This document shows positions 13,176 through 19,732 of a DNA stretch of 26,648 nt, in pieces; position 1 is the stretch's first letter, and the number at the start of each line of letters is the position of its first letter. A program made the translations under genes and the position numbers. The DNA comes from a virus. The notes beneath the pieces are model-generated. The model searched no databases, had not been told where the DNA came from, and saw only the letters and a list, made by a program, of their open reading frames with translations. The stretch lies in the IMG/VR virus record IMGVR_UViG_3300043449_002136, positions 1 through 26,648 of that record; one strand, given 5' to 3'.

Positions 13176-14361
13176 GTTGTAGACTCTTTTTATACTTTTT
13201 CAAAAAGTCTTTTGCTCCCATAAGATCTGCAACATATTTTGTAAGTTTAAAAGTACCAACTTCTCTTTGGTTGGATGGAACACCAGATTGATTTGTCCAT
13301 TCTGTAAGGTCTTGTATCCAAGATTTAAACATTATGTTATCTTCTGTTACACAAATTAAATAATTTGGACCTCTTCGTTTTACAGTTCCGATAAGACCAG
13401 TATTTAAATTCTCAACAATGCTCCCAACTTGGAAAATTTTATCTTGATAATATTGCTCTCTTAGCTCTTTAATGTCCATTCTTGGAGCAACTTGCCAGGT
13501 TTCTTTTATGTTTGACCCGTATGCCCTCTGAACAGCCTGAAATAAACTTTGGGCATCCTTTGGTGATACTCCGGTTGGAAGACTAACCTTAAATGTTTGA
13601 AAATCGTCTTCCAGGGCAGCCTTTCTCATTTTTGAAGAGTCACTACCTTCTGTGTAATCAGGATCAGTTGAATCTGAAGGAATAACATTAATTTCATCAA
13701 AATCATACATTTTACCATTGTATTGAGTTGCAAGTCTGTCAAATTCAGACATTTTATTGGCGCCAGTCACAATATTAACAACCTTATAATTGTCTTCAGA
13801 AAATGCTACAAGAGCATCAAAAATACTTACGATATCTGGATTATCTTTAATTTGTTTTTTATATTCTGGAAAGATTCTTTCCATAAATCTTATTTTTGAA
13901 TTTGGCTCCAGTGGATTTTTTGAATTATCCTGAGCCCTTGATGGGTAGATAAAAAAGTCCCCATCTGAAGCAATTTCAGCAGCTTTATCTAATAGTTTTT
14001 GATGACCTTTTGATGGTGGGTTGAATCTACCAAAAACGACAGTAACTGTTTTTGCTGATTTTGGTTCTTTAATAGGCTCAACTTGTTTTGCTTTTTGTGG
14101 ACCAGGGCGATCAACTGCTTTTATTTTTGGTTGGGCAATCGGTTGAGGTTTTGGTAATCGTCTTGGTGCCGGAGGGGGCTCTACTTTTTGTGGTGATTTA
14201 GGAGTAACAAGAACAAACTCACCATTTACTGTTCTACCACGAATTTTTCCGACACCATCAACCCAGTTTCCGTGTCCATCCGATTCAAATCCACGAGCCT
14301 TTGCAATTTCAGTGGCTCTTGAACTTCTTGCTTCGTGAATAAAACTGGTAAACCCCTTCAT
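13168..14361 (-). CDS. Nucleotidyltransferase-domain late protein
   Basis: 397 residues in three parts. Residues 1-100: short N-terminal domain and a Pro/Lys linker. Residues 104 to about 290: a nucleotidyltransferase fold with VVFGRFNPPSKGHQKLLDKA (motif at 110-120; the usual [HT]-x-G-H is S-K-G-H here) and the second signature GSDSSKMRKAAL (SSKMR 242-246, like ISSTxxR). Residues 310-397: a small domain (FQVGSIVENLNTGLIGTVKR...NYLICV), KOW/SH3-like by eye, known from phage structural proteins. Phage relatives are often annotated 'cytidylyltransferase'. Substrate unknown; FAD, CMP or pantetheine adducts are all possible. Its place among late structural genes suggests it is packaged, which is inference. 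Confidence 0.8.
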   Translation of the reverse strand: MKGFTSFIHEARSSRATEIAKARGFESDGHGNWVDGVGKIRGRTVNGEFVLVTPKSPQKVEPPPAPRRLPKPQPIAQPKIKAVDRPGPQKAKQVEPIKEPKSAKTVTVVFGRFNPPSKGHQKLLDKAAEIASDGDFFIYPSRAQDNSKNPLEPNSKIRFMERIFPEYKKQIKDNPDIVSIFDALVAFSEDNYKVVNIVTGANKMSEFDRLATQYNGKMYDFDEINVIPSDSTDPDYTEGSDSSKMRKAALEDDFQTFKVSLPTGVSPKDAQSLFQAVQRAYGSNIKETWQVAPRMDIKELREQYYQDKIFQVGSIVENLNTGLIGTVKRRGPNYLICVTEDNIMFKSWIQDLTEWTNQSGVPSNQREVGTFKLTKYVADLMGAKDFLKKYKKSLQPK

Positions 14362-14383
14362 TATGGTTAATTCTCTTATGTGT

Positions 14384-14391
14384 TATTTATG
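14384..14391 (-). promoter_or_regulatory. T4-type late promoter (CATAAATA)
   Basis: CATAAATA overlaps the stop of the upstream gene and lies 23 bases before the ATG at 14361. An AAGAGAA ribosome site follows. Confidence 0.65.
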
Positions 14392-14986
14392 GTGTTCTGG
14401 GAAGTCTTCCACCAGTACTTGTCACTCTGGCTCCAGAAGTTCTTCCCGCTGGATTTGGTTGCCAAGAGGTTTTTTCCATACCACCCAACGAATTCAAAGG
14501 AATTCCAGTTGAAGTTGTTCTATGGGAAATTCCGGTTTCTCTTGTTGCAGCATTTGCAAGACGTTCTCTTTGAGAAGGTCTATTTGCAGAAACAGTGCCC
14601 CCAGTTCTTGTCATTCCACCTCTTGTTGTTTGTGGTTTTCCTCCTTCTCTTGTCGCACTTCTTCCGGTCATTCCTTTGGTTTGAGGAACGGGATTTTCTA
14701 CATTTAATTTGTTTATAGCCTGAGTTATTCTACCTAGATTTTTAGTGGTTTGAATGAAATCACCTTTTTTTCTTCCTGTTCTTATCTCAGTTGCGGCTCT
14801 TGATGTTCTTGCTCTTGTTTGTGCAGCGATTTCAGATGGACTCGGCCTATTCCCCCTACGCTCTCGCCAGGGAACCATAGCCTCCATAAGTTCTGAATAC
14901 CATAAGTCACTCATTGCTTCTACAATTTTTTGTGCCGACTTGTAGTTATCGGCATACCCCTCAGAAATTAAATACTCTTCTAACAT
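14387..14986 (-). CDS. Late basic low-complexity protein with N-terminal EGYA module
   Basis: 199 residues from ATG 14986 (MLEEYLISEGYADNYKSAQK); an in-frame GTG at 14995 is less likely. Residues 1-35 form an acidic helical module ending IVEAMSDLWYSELMEA. It is the same module type as the C-terminus of the 2084-3208 protein (LIAEGYANDVDGALYIIENL) and of many cyanophage structural proteins. The remainder is basic, Arg/Thr/Ser/Gly/Pro-rich, with repeats such as TRGGMTRTGGT and GRTSGARVTSTGGR, and is probably disordered. Late promoter at 15022-15029, right after a terminator. No enzyme motif is visible; particle protein by inference. Confidence 0.75.
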   Translation of the reverse strand: MLEEYLISEGYADNYKSAQKIVEAMSDLWYSELMEAMVPWRERRGNRPSPSEIAAQTRARTSRAATEIRTGRKKGDFIQTTKNLGRITQAINKLNVENPVPQTKGMTGRSATREGGKPQTTRGGMTRTGGTVSANRPSQRERLANAATRETGISHRTTSTGIPLNSLGGMEKTSWQPNPAGRTSGARVTSTGGRLPRTP

Positions 14987-15021
14987 TTTATCCACTTCTT
15001 GTGAGCAATGATGCTTTAATA

Positions 15022-15029
15022 GTATTTAG
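15022..15029 (-). promoter_or_regulatory. T4-type late promoter (CTAAATAC)
   Basis: Immediately follows the T run of the terminator at 15031-15054 and lies 36 bases before ATG 14986. Confidence 0.7.
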
Positions 15030-15030
15030 T

Positions 15031-15054
15031 AAAAAAGGAGCGTTTTATCGCTCC
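15031..15054 (-). terminator. Rho-independent terminator ending the gp43-to-48-aa operon
   Basis: On the minus strand GGAGCG, loop ATAAAA, CGCTCC, then TTTTTT. Stem arms at 15049-15054 and 15037-15042, 8 bases after the stop of the 48-aa gene. Confidence 0.9.
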
Positions 15055-15061
15055 CCTTAGG

Positions 15062-15208
15062 TCAACTCTTCAGTTCTTCAATTGCTTGCCGAAGCCGAAC
15101 AATTCGCTCTGGAGCATGTTGTTGACTATAATTTTTAACCTCTCGCTCAAGAATTTCAATAATGTCTTGGGCTTCTTGTTCTGTTAGATTTAGTTTAACT
15201 TTACTCAT
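15062..15208 (-). CDS. 48-aa helical protein, function unknown
   Basis: The frame is open upstream, but ATG 15208 is preceded by a strong AAGGAG eight bases away, so I choose it. The product (MSKVKLNLTEQEAQDIIEIL, ending RIVRLRQAIEELKS) is a short charged helical protein, coiled-coil-like and soluble. It is the last gene before the terminator at 15031 and follows dUTPase by 10 bases. It could be a small regulator or subunit, but no motif shows this. Confidence 0.75.
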   Translation of the reverse strand: MSKVKLNLTEQEAQDIIEILEREVKNYSQQHAPERIVRLRQAIEELKS

Positions 15209-15218
15209 TTTAATCTCC

Positions 15219-15860
15219 TTAATTTTTAAGTCCAGTGGAACCAAATCCACCTTCACCTCGTTTGCTGTCCGGTAGTTCACCTACCTTGATTTCTTCAACA
15301 CTCCAGGCTCCCTGATCAATTACAATCTCATAAAGACCCTGGGCAATGCGAGAACCGTGCGTAAAGATGTGAGCGGCTGAACCTGTATTTTCAAGACTCA
15401 CTCTAATCCAATCCCGATATCCCTTATCAACAATACCAGGACGATTTGTTACGGATACTTTATGTTTACAAGATAATCCGCTTCGGCTGACAATTTTATA
15501 AACAGGAAGGAATGGATAGATTTCTTCAACATCTGGAAGAGCAATTTTAAATCCGGCATTAATTAGTTTGGTTTCTCCTGGAAGAAGACTGACACAGCCT
15601 CCAGAAGAAGCGATTGCCTCTGATGAAATACTATCGGGTTCTACTTGTTTACCATCAATACAAATCTTATCTGCGCGATTGTTTTGAAAGGCATTGATCA
15701 CCTCAATTACAATTTTGGATACTTCAAATTCGTCTAACGGAACAAAAGCTTTTAGATCTGAACCAGCATCTTCACCTGGATGTGCAGGGCGAGGAATAAA
15801 ATTAGAATCCTCAGCATAAACAGAAGGCTTTAGTTTTTGAAATAGTTCTTTGGTAATCAT
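15219..15860 (-). CDS. dut: dUTP diphosphatase (dUTPase), trimeric type, with insertion
   Basis: 213 residues against about 150 for the usual trimeric enzyme. It hydrolyses dUTP to dUMP and pyrophosphate, which limits uracil in DNA and supplies dUMP for thymidylate. All five motifs are present: I EDAGSDLKA (30-38), II RSGLSCKHKV (126-135), III GIVDKGYRDWIRV (142-154) with Asp145 and Tyr148, IV GSRIAQGLYEIV (169-180), V SKRGEGGFGSTG (199-210). About 45 extra residues lie between motifs I and II (roughly 42-90), where the family has a short turn. Between gp41 and a 48-aa gene in the replication operon; starts 4 bases after the gp41 stop. Confidence 0.92.
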   Translation of the reverse strand: MITKELFQKLKPSVYAEDSNFIPRPAHPGEDAGSDLKAFVPLDEFEVSKIVIEVINAFQNNRADKICIDGKQVEPDSISSEAIASSGGCVSLLPGETKLINAGFKIALPDVEEIYPFLPVYKIVSRSGLSCKHKVSVTNRPGIVDKGYRDWIRVSLENTGSAAHIFTHGSRIAQGLYEIVIDQGAWSVEEIKVGELPDSKRGEGGFGSTGLKN

Positions 15861-15863
15861 AAG

Positions 15864-17228
15864 TTAAAATTGAAAATCATTGAATTTAGCAGTTAAACTA
15901 GAGGGTTCTTCCTCTTCTTTATAAACAAATTGTTCTTCCTGTTGAACAGATTGATCTACATCATAAAGTCTCATTTTTTCATAATCAACTCCACAAGTAA
16001 ATCGTAGCAGCTTGCCCTTTCTATTGTATCGGTTCTTGAGTTGCTTGAACAAATATTGACCCATAGATTCCAACTCTTCGGTTGAAATTACAGCCAACAT
16101 AAAATCAGCAATGTGACCAAGTTTTGCGGATTCGCTAATGGCCTCAAGTGTTGGGTCACTATTTGCCTGATTGTTTCGGTTTGCCTGAACACCAGACCAA
16201 ATGGGAACGTCATTCTCTTTTGCAAATCCTCTAAGCTCTTCTGCAATAGCACCAACATATTCATAAGAATTTGCAAATCCACGTTTAATTCTTGAAGAAG
16301 CACAAATACTTAAGTAATCAACAAAAATTACATCTGGTTTAAAATTCTTCTTGAGCTTTAATTCATTGATCAAAGACTTAAAATGAATGATAGAGGCTCC
16401 TGTAGTTGGGTATTCTTTGACAATCAACTTACCCTGTGTTTTGCGAGTAAAGTTATTAATTTTTTTATTGAAGTTATCCTTGGTTAACTTTTCAATTTCA
16501 TCAATGTTGATGTCAAGACAATTTGAATCAATTCTTTTTGCAATTTCCTCTTCTGCCATCTCCAATGAAATGTAGAGAACATTCTTACCTTGTCGTAGAT
16601 AAGAACTGGCAAGGCTTGTAAAAATTAGGGTTTTGCCCACGTTGGTTCCACCCAAAATTAAATTAAGCGTTTTATTAGATACTCCACCCTTTGTAATTCT
16701 ATTAAAATACTCAAGGTCAAAAGGTATTTTCGCCTGAATGTCGTGATAATACTCAAATCGTTCATCACTATCTTCAATGTAATCGTGACCAACGTGATTA
16801 TCAAAGGAAACAGCAAGAGCATCTTGAAGAATAGATGGAATAGAATCTCTATTCTTTTTTTCTACTTGCCCATCAGCAATCTGAATAGATTCCATCAGAG
16901 CAAGATAGATTGCTTGATCACGGCACCACTTTTCAGTGGTGTCCATTAGCCATTGATTTTCTACCGGAGAATTTTCAAAACCTTCAATAATGTTAGAAAT
17001 TTCAGAAACAGTTTCTGCATTGAGATCTGTCCTTTTTTCTATTTCAATGTATAAAGCCTCCTTAGATGGAGGATTGTTATACTCATTGATAAATTCGTGA
17101 ATTTCGGTAAAGATAGTTCTGTGTGAATACTCTTTAAAGTATTCAGATTTAAGAAAAGGTAAAACCTTTCTTACATAAGCCTCATTATAAATTAGATTCT
17201 TAAGAATTAAGAATTCAACTTTCTCCAT
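15864..17228 (-). CDS. 41: Replicative DNA helicase, T4 gp41 (DnaB-like)
   Basis: 454 residues (T4 gp41: 475). Hexameric 5'-3' helicase that works with primase gp61 on the lagging strand. Walker A is GGTNVGKT at 193-200, Walker B PDVIFVDYL with Asp304, and a RecA-type core follows (VLYISLEMAEEEIAKR; SESAKLGHIADFML). The N-terminal 150 residues are helical, as in the DnaB collar. The Walker A loop is intact, notable because gp41 is a common host of split inteins elsewhere and its neighbour uvsX carries one in exactly this loop. ATG 17228 overlaps the end of uvsX by 14 bases. Confidence 0.95.
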   Translation of the reverse strand: MEKVEFLILKNLIYNEAYVRKVLPFLKSEYFKEYSHRTIFTEIHEFINEYNNPPSKEALYIEIEKRTDLNAETVSEISNIIEGFENSPVENQWLMDTTEKWCRDQAIYLALMESIQIADGQVEKKNRDSIPSILQDALAVSFDNHVGHDYIEDSDERFEYYHDIQAKIPFDLEYFNRITKGGVSNKTLNLILGGTNVGKTLIFTSLASSYLRQGKNVLYISLEMAEEEIAKRIDSNCLDINIDEIEKLTKDNFNKKINNFTRKTQGKLIVKEYPTTGASIIHFKSLINELKLKKNFKPDVIFVDYLSICASSRIKRGFANSYEYVGAIAEELRGFAKENDVPIWSGVQANRNNQANSDPTLEAISESAKLGHIADFMLAVISTEELESMGQYLFKQLKNRYNRKGKLLRFTCGVDYEKMRLYDVDQSVQQEEQFVYKEEEEPSSLTAKFNDFQF

Positions 17229-18423
17229 AACTAAATTCTTTCCTTGCGATTTCGTCTAACTGTTGCATTACTTCTTCAGTGAAGTATTCTTGTGGGTTGG
17301 CAAGAATAGTTTTAGCATAAATTTTCTTACCGTCCATTTCATAACGTCCTGCTACATTCTTCCAGAGTCCACCCTTTTCACCAAGCTCAAGCAGTCCATA
17401 ATAACGGTCAAGACCGCGCTCATCATAGTAAAGGCGAGTCTCAACTTCCTGATTTTCTTTACTCAAACGAGACTTAAAGGTTTTAGCCTTGATAATGTTT
17501 CCGATGACTTCCGCTCCATCTTTTTCTTTTGATTTTGATAATTCAATAATTGTAGATGCAGAGTAAGCAAGTCCACTACCACCACTCTGAACCGTAGCAG
17601 CTCCATAACCAGAGACATTTGCATATACGTGGTTTGTAACAATCATTGGAATCTTTGCTTGGCCAAGTTTTAAGGTTAGCATTCTAAATGCACCTTTAAT
17701 AAGAGCAGCTTTTGTCATATCCTTAACATCCTTTTCGGCAAGAGCATCACCAATCTCTTTATTTGTAGAAAGCATACCAAGACTATCAAGAACAAAAAAA
17801 CAAGGTTTTCTCTCTTGTTCTGGCTTTTTCATATAAAGATCAACCGCCTTCAAAGCTTTAGTTCTAAACTCTTCAACAGTAACTACATTAAGAACAATTG
17901 TTCTGGAAACATCAATACCTCGGCTTTGAAGTAGTGATTTCGTAATAGCCGCTTCAGTATCAAAATAAAGACAATATCCCTCTGGATTTTGCTCTAAAAA
18001 GTTCTTAATGACGGCTAAAGCGAAGAATGTGTTGTGATGATAAATGCCAGATTTTGGATTTGAAATATACCAATGAGGATAATCAATAGAAATGTCATAA
18101 ACATTTTCAAACCCAATGGGGGTTTTTTCCACTACAGTTTTTTTACCATATGAAGAAGCAATTTCTTTAGCATCAATTGCTTTAACACTTGTCGCTGTCT
18201 CGTAATCTTGAAAGATATGATTCACTGAACACTCAAATTTGTCTCCATCATCAAAGTCTAATCGTATAACTTCATTGTTATTTTTAGTTACGACTTCATT
18301 AATTCTAGTGAATCCTGTGGGGGTTTTTACATAAAGTTCATCTGTAACCGCACACGGCTCTTCGTGATTTCCATTACCATAGAGTTTATAAAGTTGTTCA
18401 TATGTAAGCTCAAGTTCAACCAT
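17215..18423 (-). CDS. uvsX: UvsX C-terminal part: long C-intein (131 aa) plus C-extein
   Basis: 402 residues. Residues 1-131 are most of an intein: TPTGFTRINEVV, then DKFECSVNHIF (block B with Ser in place of Thr), VYDISIDYPHWYISN (block F) and SGIYHHN (block G, His-Asn end). After it comes Thr+1 and the recombinase body: TFFALAVIKNFLEQ, YCLYFDTEAAITKSLL, CFFVLDSLGMLS (Walker B), VTNHVYANVSGYGAATVQSG (L2-like, with the GG-x-G-x-x-YS element after it). UvsX is the phage RecA-like strand exchanger. The Thr that completes Walker A sits here and its Lys is in the other half, so ATP binding needs splicing. ATG follows GAGG at good spacing and overlaps the GIY-YIG gene stop. Confidence 0.92.
   Translation of the reverse strand: MVELELTYEQLYKLYGNGNHEEPCAVTDELYVKTPTGFTRINEVVTKNNNEVIRLDFDDGDKFECSVNHIFQDYETATSVKAIDAKEIASSYGKKTVVEKTPIGFENVYDISIDYPHWYISNPKSGIYHHNTFFALAVIKNFLEQNPEGYCLYFDTEAAITKSLLQSRGIDVSRTIVLNVVTVEEFRTKALKAVDLYMKKPEQERKPCFFVLDSLGMLSTNKEIGDALAEKDVKDMTKAALIKGAFRMLTLKLGQAKIPMIVTNHVYANVSGYGAATVQSGGSGLAYSASTIIELSKSKEKDGAEVIGNIIKAKTFKSRLSKENQEVETRLYYDERGLDRYYGLLELGEKGGLWKNVAGRYEMDGKKIYAKTILANPQEYFTEEVMQQLDEIARKEFSYGES
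18031..18423 (-). other. C-intein (131 aa) of the atypically split UvsX intein
   Basis: 131 codons containing blocks B, F and G. In conventional split inteins block B is in the N part; here it is in the C part. This is the arrangement of the atypical AceL-TerL-type inteins. Confidence 0.88.
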
Positions 18424-19408
18424 TTAGTTTTTCCTCATTTATGTTAGTGATGTTATATTTTTTTAAAAGTGATATAGCTTCAGTTAGATTGCTATCAGTA
18501 TAAAGAAAACATTCAGTAGTTTTTATTATAGTAGGAGAATATGTTTTCTTAAACATTTTATGGAACTCATTTTCCAAATCAATTGCCTCATAAGCATTCA
18601 TTTGTTTAAAAAGGATAATATTATATTTTAAAGAAACTTTCCATCTTTTAGTGATGTTATCTTGTTTCGTAAGTCCATATTTTACAATTTGATTATTCTT
18701 ATCATTTAGAGTTATTAGATAAAAATTTAGTTTATCCTGCTCTTTAACTGTTTTTTTGGTGTAATACCCAACATGTGCGTTTAGCCTTCGTTTTTCATTA
18801 ACAAAATCTAAATCTTTTCCACTTTCGTAAAAAGTTTCATACCACTTTTGATTTTTTTCTTTCCATCTTTTTGTTCCCTCTTCTTCACCATATTTTGAAA
18901 TATAAAATTCAAGGCTCCGAGACTGTTTTTGAGAAATTATGATTTTTGCTTCCTCTTCTGTATAACCTTGTCTAATCCAATATTCTGGTCTTCGTATTGA
19001 GGAATTGATGAATGTATCTGGATCATTTTCTAATCTGACTTTAACAGATTTTTTTCCATTTTGTATTTTATTTTCTTTGAATGTTTCATATTTTTTTCTA
19101 CCAATGTCTTCACCATATTTTTCTATCCAATGTTCAACATTTTGGAGTTTTTTCATAGAAACACTCAAATTTTGTTTTTGCTCTTCAGTTGCTATTCTAC
19201 CTTTTAGACGTTCTCCGTTATTTTGAATCCTCCTAACTTCTTCTTTTGCCTGTTCAAGTGTGAAGCCCCTGTTTAGCCAATATTCAACACACCTCACACT
19301 ACTTTTTCTACATTCAGCTTTCGCTTTAACCTTTGCCTCTTCAGAAGAAAATCCTTGAAGTTCCCAATAAATAGGCATCCTAGGATTATTAGTATGATTT
19401 CTTGTCAT
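18416..19408 (-). CDS. GIY-YIG-like homing endonuclease candidate between the uvsX halves
   Basis: 330 residues from ATG 19408 (a TTG nine bases upstream is possible). Repeats of the EYW-x-x-x-G-[FY]-[ST]-x-E-x-A type occur near residues 13-33, 42-62 and 142-162, interspersed with YGEE-x-G-x-x-[RK]W segments. The same repeats build the HNH gene between the nrdA halves. The C-terminal 100 residues (NFYLITLNDKNNQIVKYGLT, TKRWK, then LENEFHKMF and TTECFLY) look like a divergent GIY-YIG/T5orf172-type nuclease, with a YGLTK replacing YIG, an Arg near 255 and a Glu near 279-281. The catalytic assignment is by eye and moderate. A late-promoter-like octamer lies 22 bases upstream. Stop overlaps the uvsX C-part start. 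Confidence 0.75.
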   Translation of the reverse strand: MTRNHTNNPRMPIYWELQGFSSEEAKVKAKAECRKSSVRCVEYWLNRGFTLEQAKEEVRRIQNNGERLKGRIATEEQKQNLSVSMKKLQNVEHWIEKYGEDIGRKKYETFKENKIQNGKKSVKVRLENDPDTFINSSIRRPEYWIRQGYTEEEAKIIISQKQSRSLEFYISKYGEEEGTKRWKEKNQKWYETFYESGKDLDFVNEKRRLNAHVGYYTKKTVKEQDKLNFYLITLNDKNNQIVKYGLTKQDNITKRWKVSLKYNIILFKQMNAYEAIDLENEFHKMFKKTYSPTIIKTTECFLYTDSNLTEAISLLKKYNITNINEEKLNG

Positions 19409-19429
19409 AATATACAAATGTAGGCGATT

Positions 19430-19437
19430 CTATTTAG
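19430..19437 (-). promoter_or_regulatory. Late-promoter-like CTAAATAG for the uvsX-embedded nuclease gene
   Basis: CTAAATAG on the minus strand, 22 bases before ATG 19408 and 21 bases after the uvsX N-part stop. It has the same spacing as other late promoters in the window. Confidence 0.5.
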
Positions 19438-19457
19438 TGGGAAACTCCCTTCAAAAA

Positions 19458-19724
19458 TTAAAGCATTTCTTTTATTTTGTTTGCCGTCTCCTCGTCGCAA
19501 TACAATACAATCTTTTCAGTTCCACGAGCACATTTTCCCGTGCTACTGGCCCCAGCTATAGAAGTGATCTTATTTCCAGAAATACCACCAAAAATGCTAC
19601 CTGAAACCAGCGCATTAAAAATGTATGAACCCGTATCAACATAAGTTTCAGTCTCATCAATATCAGATGCTAATGAGGTATAATCCCCACCAATTTCTTT
19701 TACAATGTCTTTTAAAAAATCCAT
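19458..19724 (-). CDS. uvsX: UvsX N-terminal part: 64-aa N-extein plus 24-aa N-intein
   Basis: 88 residues. Residues 1-64 match the start of T4-like UvsX and end in the P-loop ITSIAGASSTGK, i.e. Walker A up to its Lys. Residues 65-88 (CARGTEKIVLYCDEETANKI, then KEML and stop) are a very short N-intein beginning with Cys1. The spliced product would have 335 residues, like UvsX of cyanomyoviruses (T4: 391). An AAGGAG ribosome site five bases upstream overlaps the gp43 stop. On its own the polypeptide has no function I can propose. Confidence 0.9.
   Translation of the reverse strand: MDFLKDIVKEIGGDYTSLASDIDETETYVDTGSYIFNALVSGSIFGGISGNKITSIAGASSTGKCARGTEKIVLYCDEETANKIKEML
19461..19532 (-). other. 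N-intein (24 aa) of the atypically split UvsX intein
   Basis: Only 24 codons, starting Cys-Ala-Arg-Gly. The other half of the intein starts at 18423. Length is comparable to the 25-residue N part of the AceL-TerL intein. Confidence 0.88.
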
Positions 19725-19732
19725 AAAACTCC

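Noticed and set aside
17215-19724. uvsX as a frameshifted or partial gene
   Set aside because: The break is at an intein Cys1 and the second gene carries the matching HINT blocks ending His-Asn before Thr; the exteins join to a complete Walker A.
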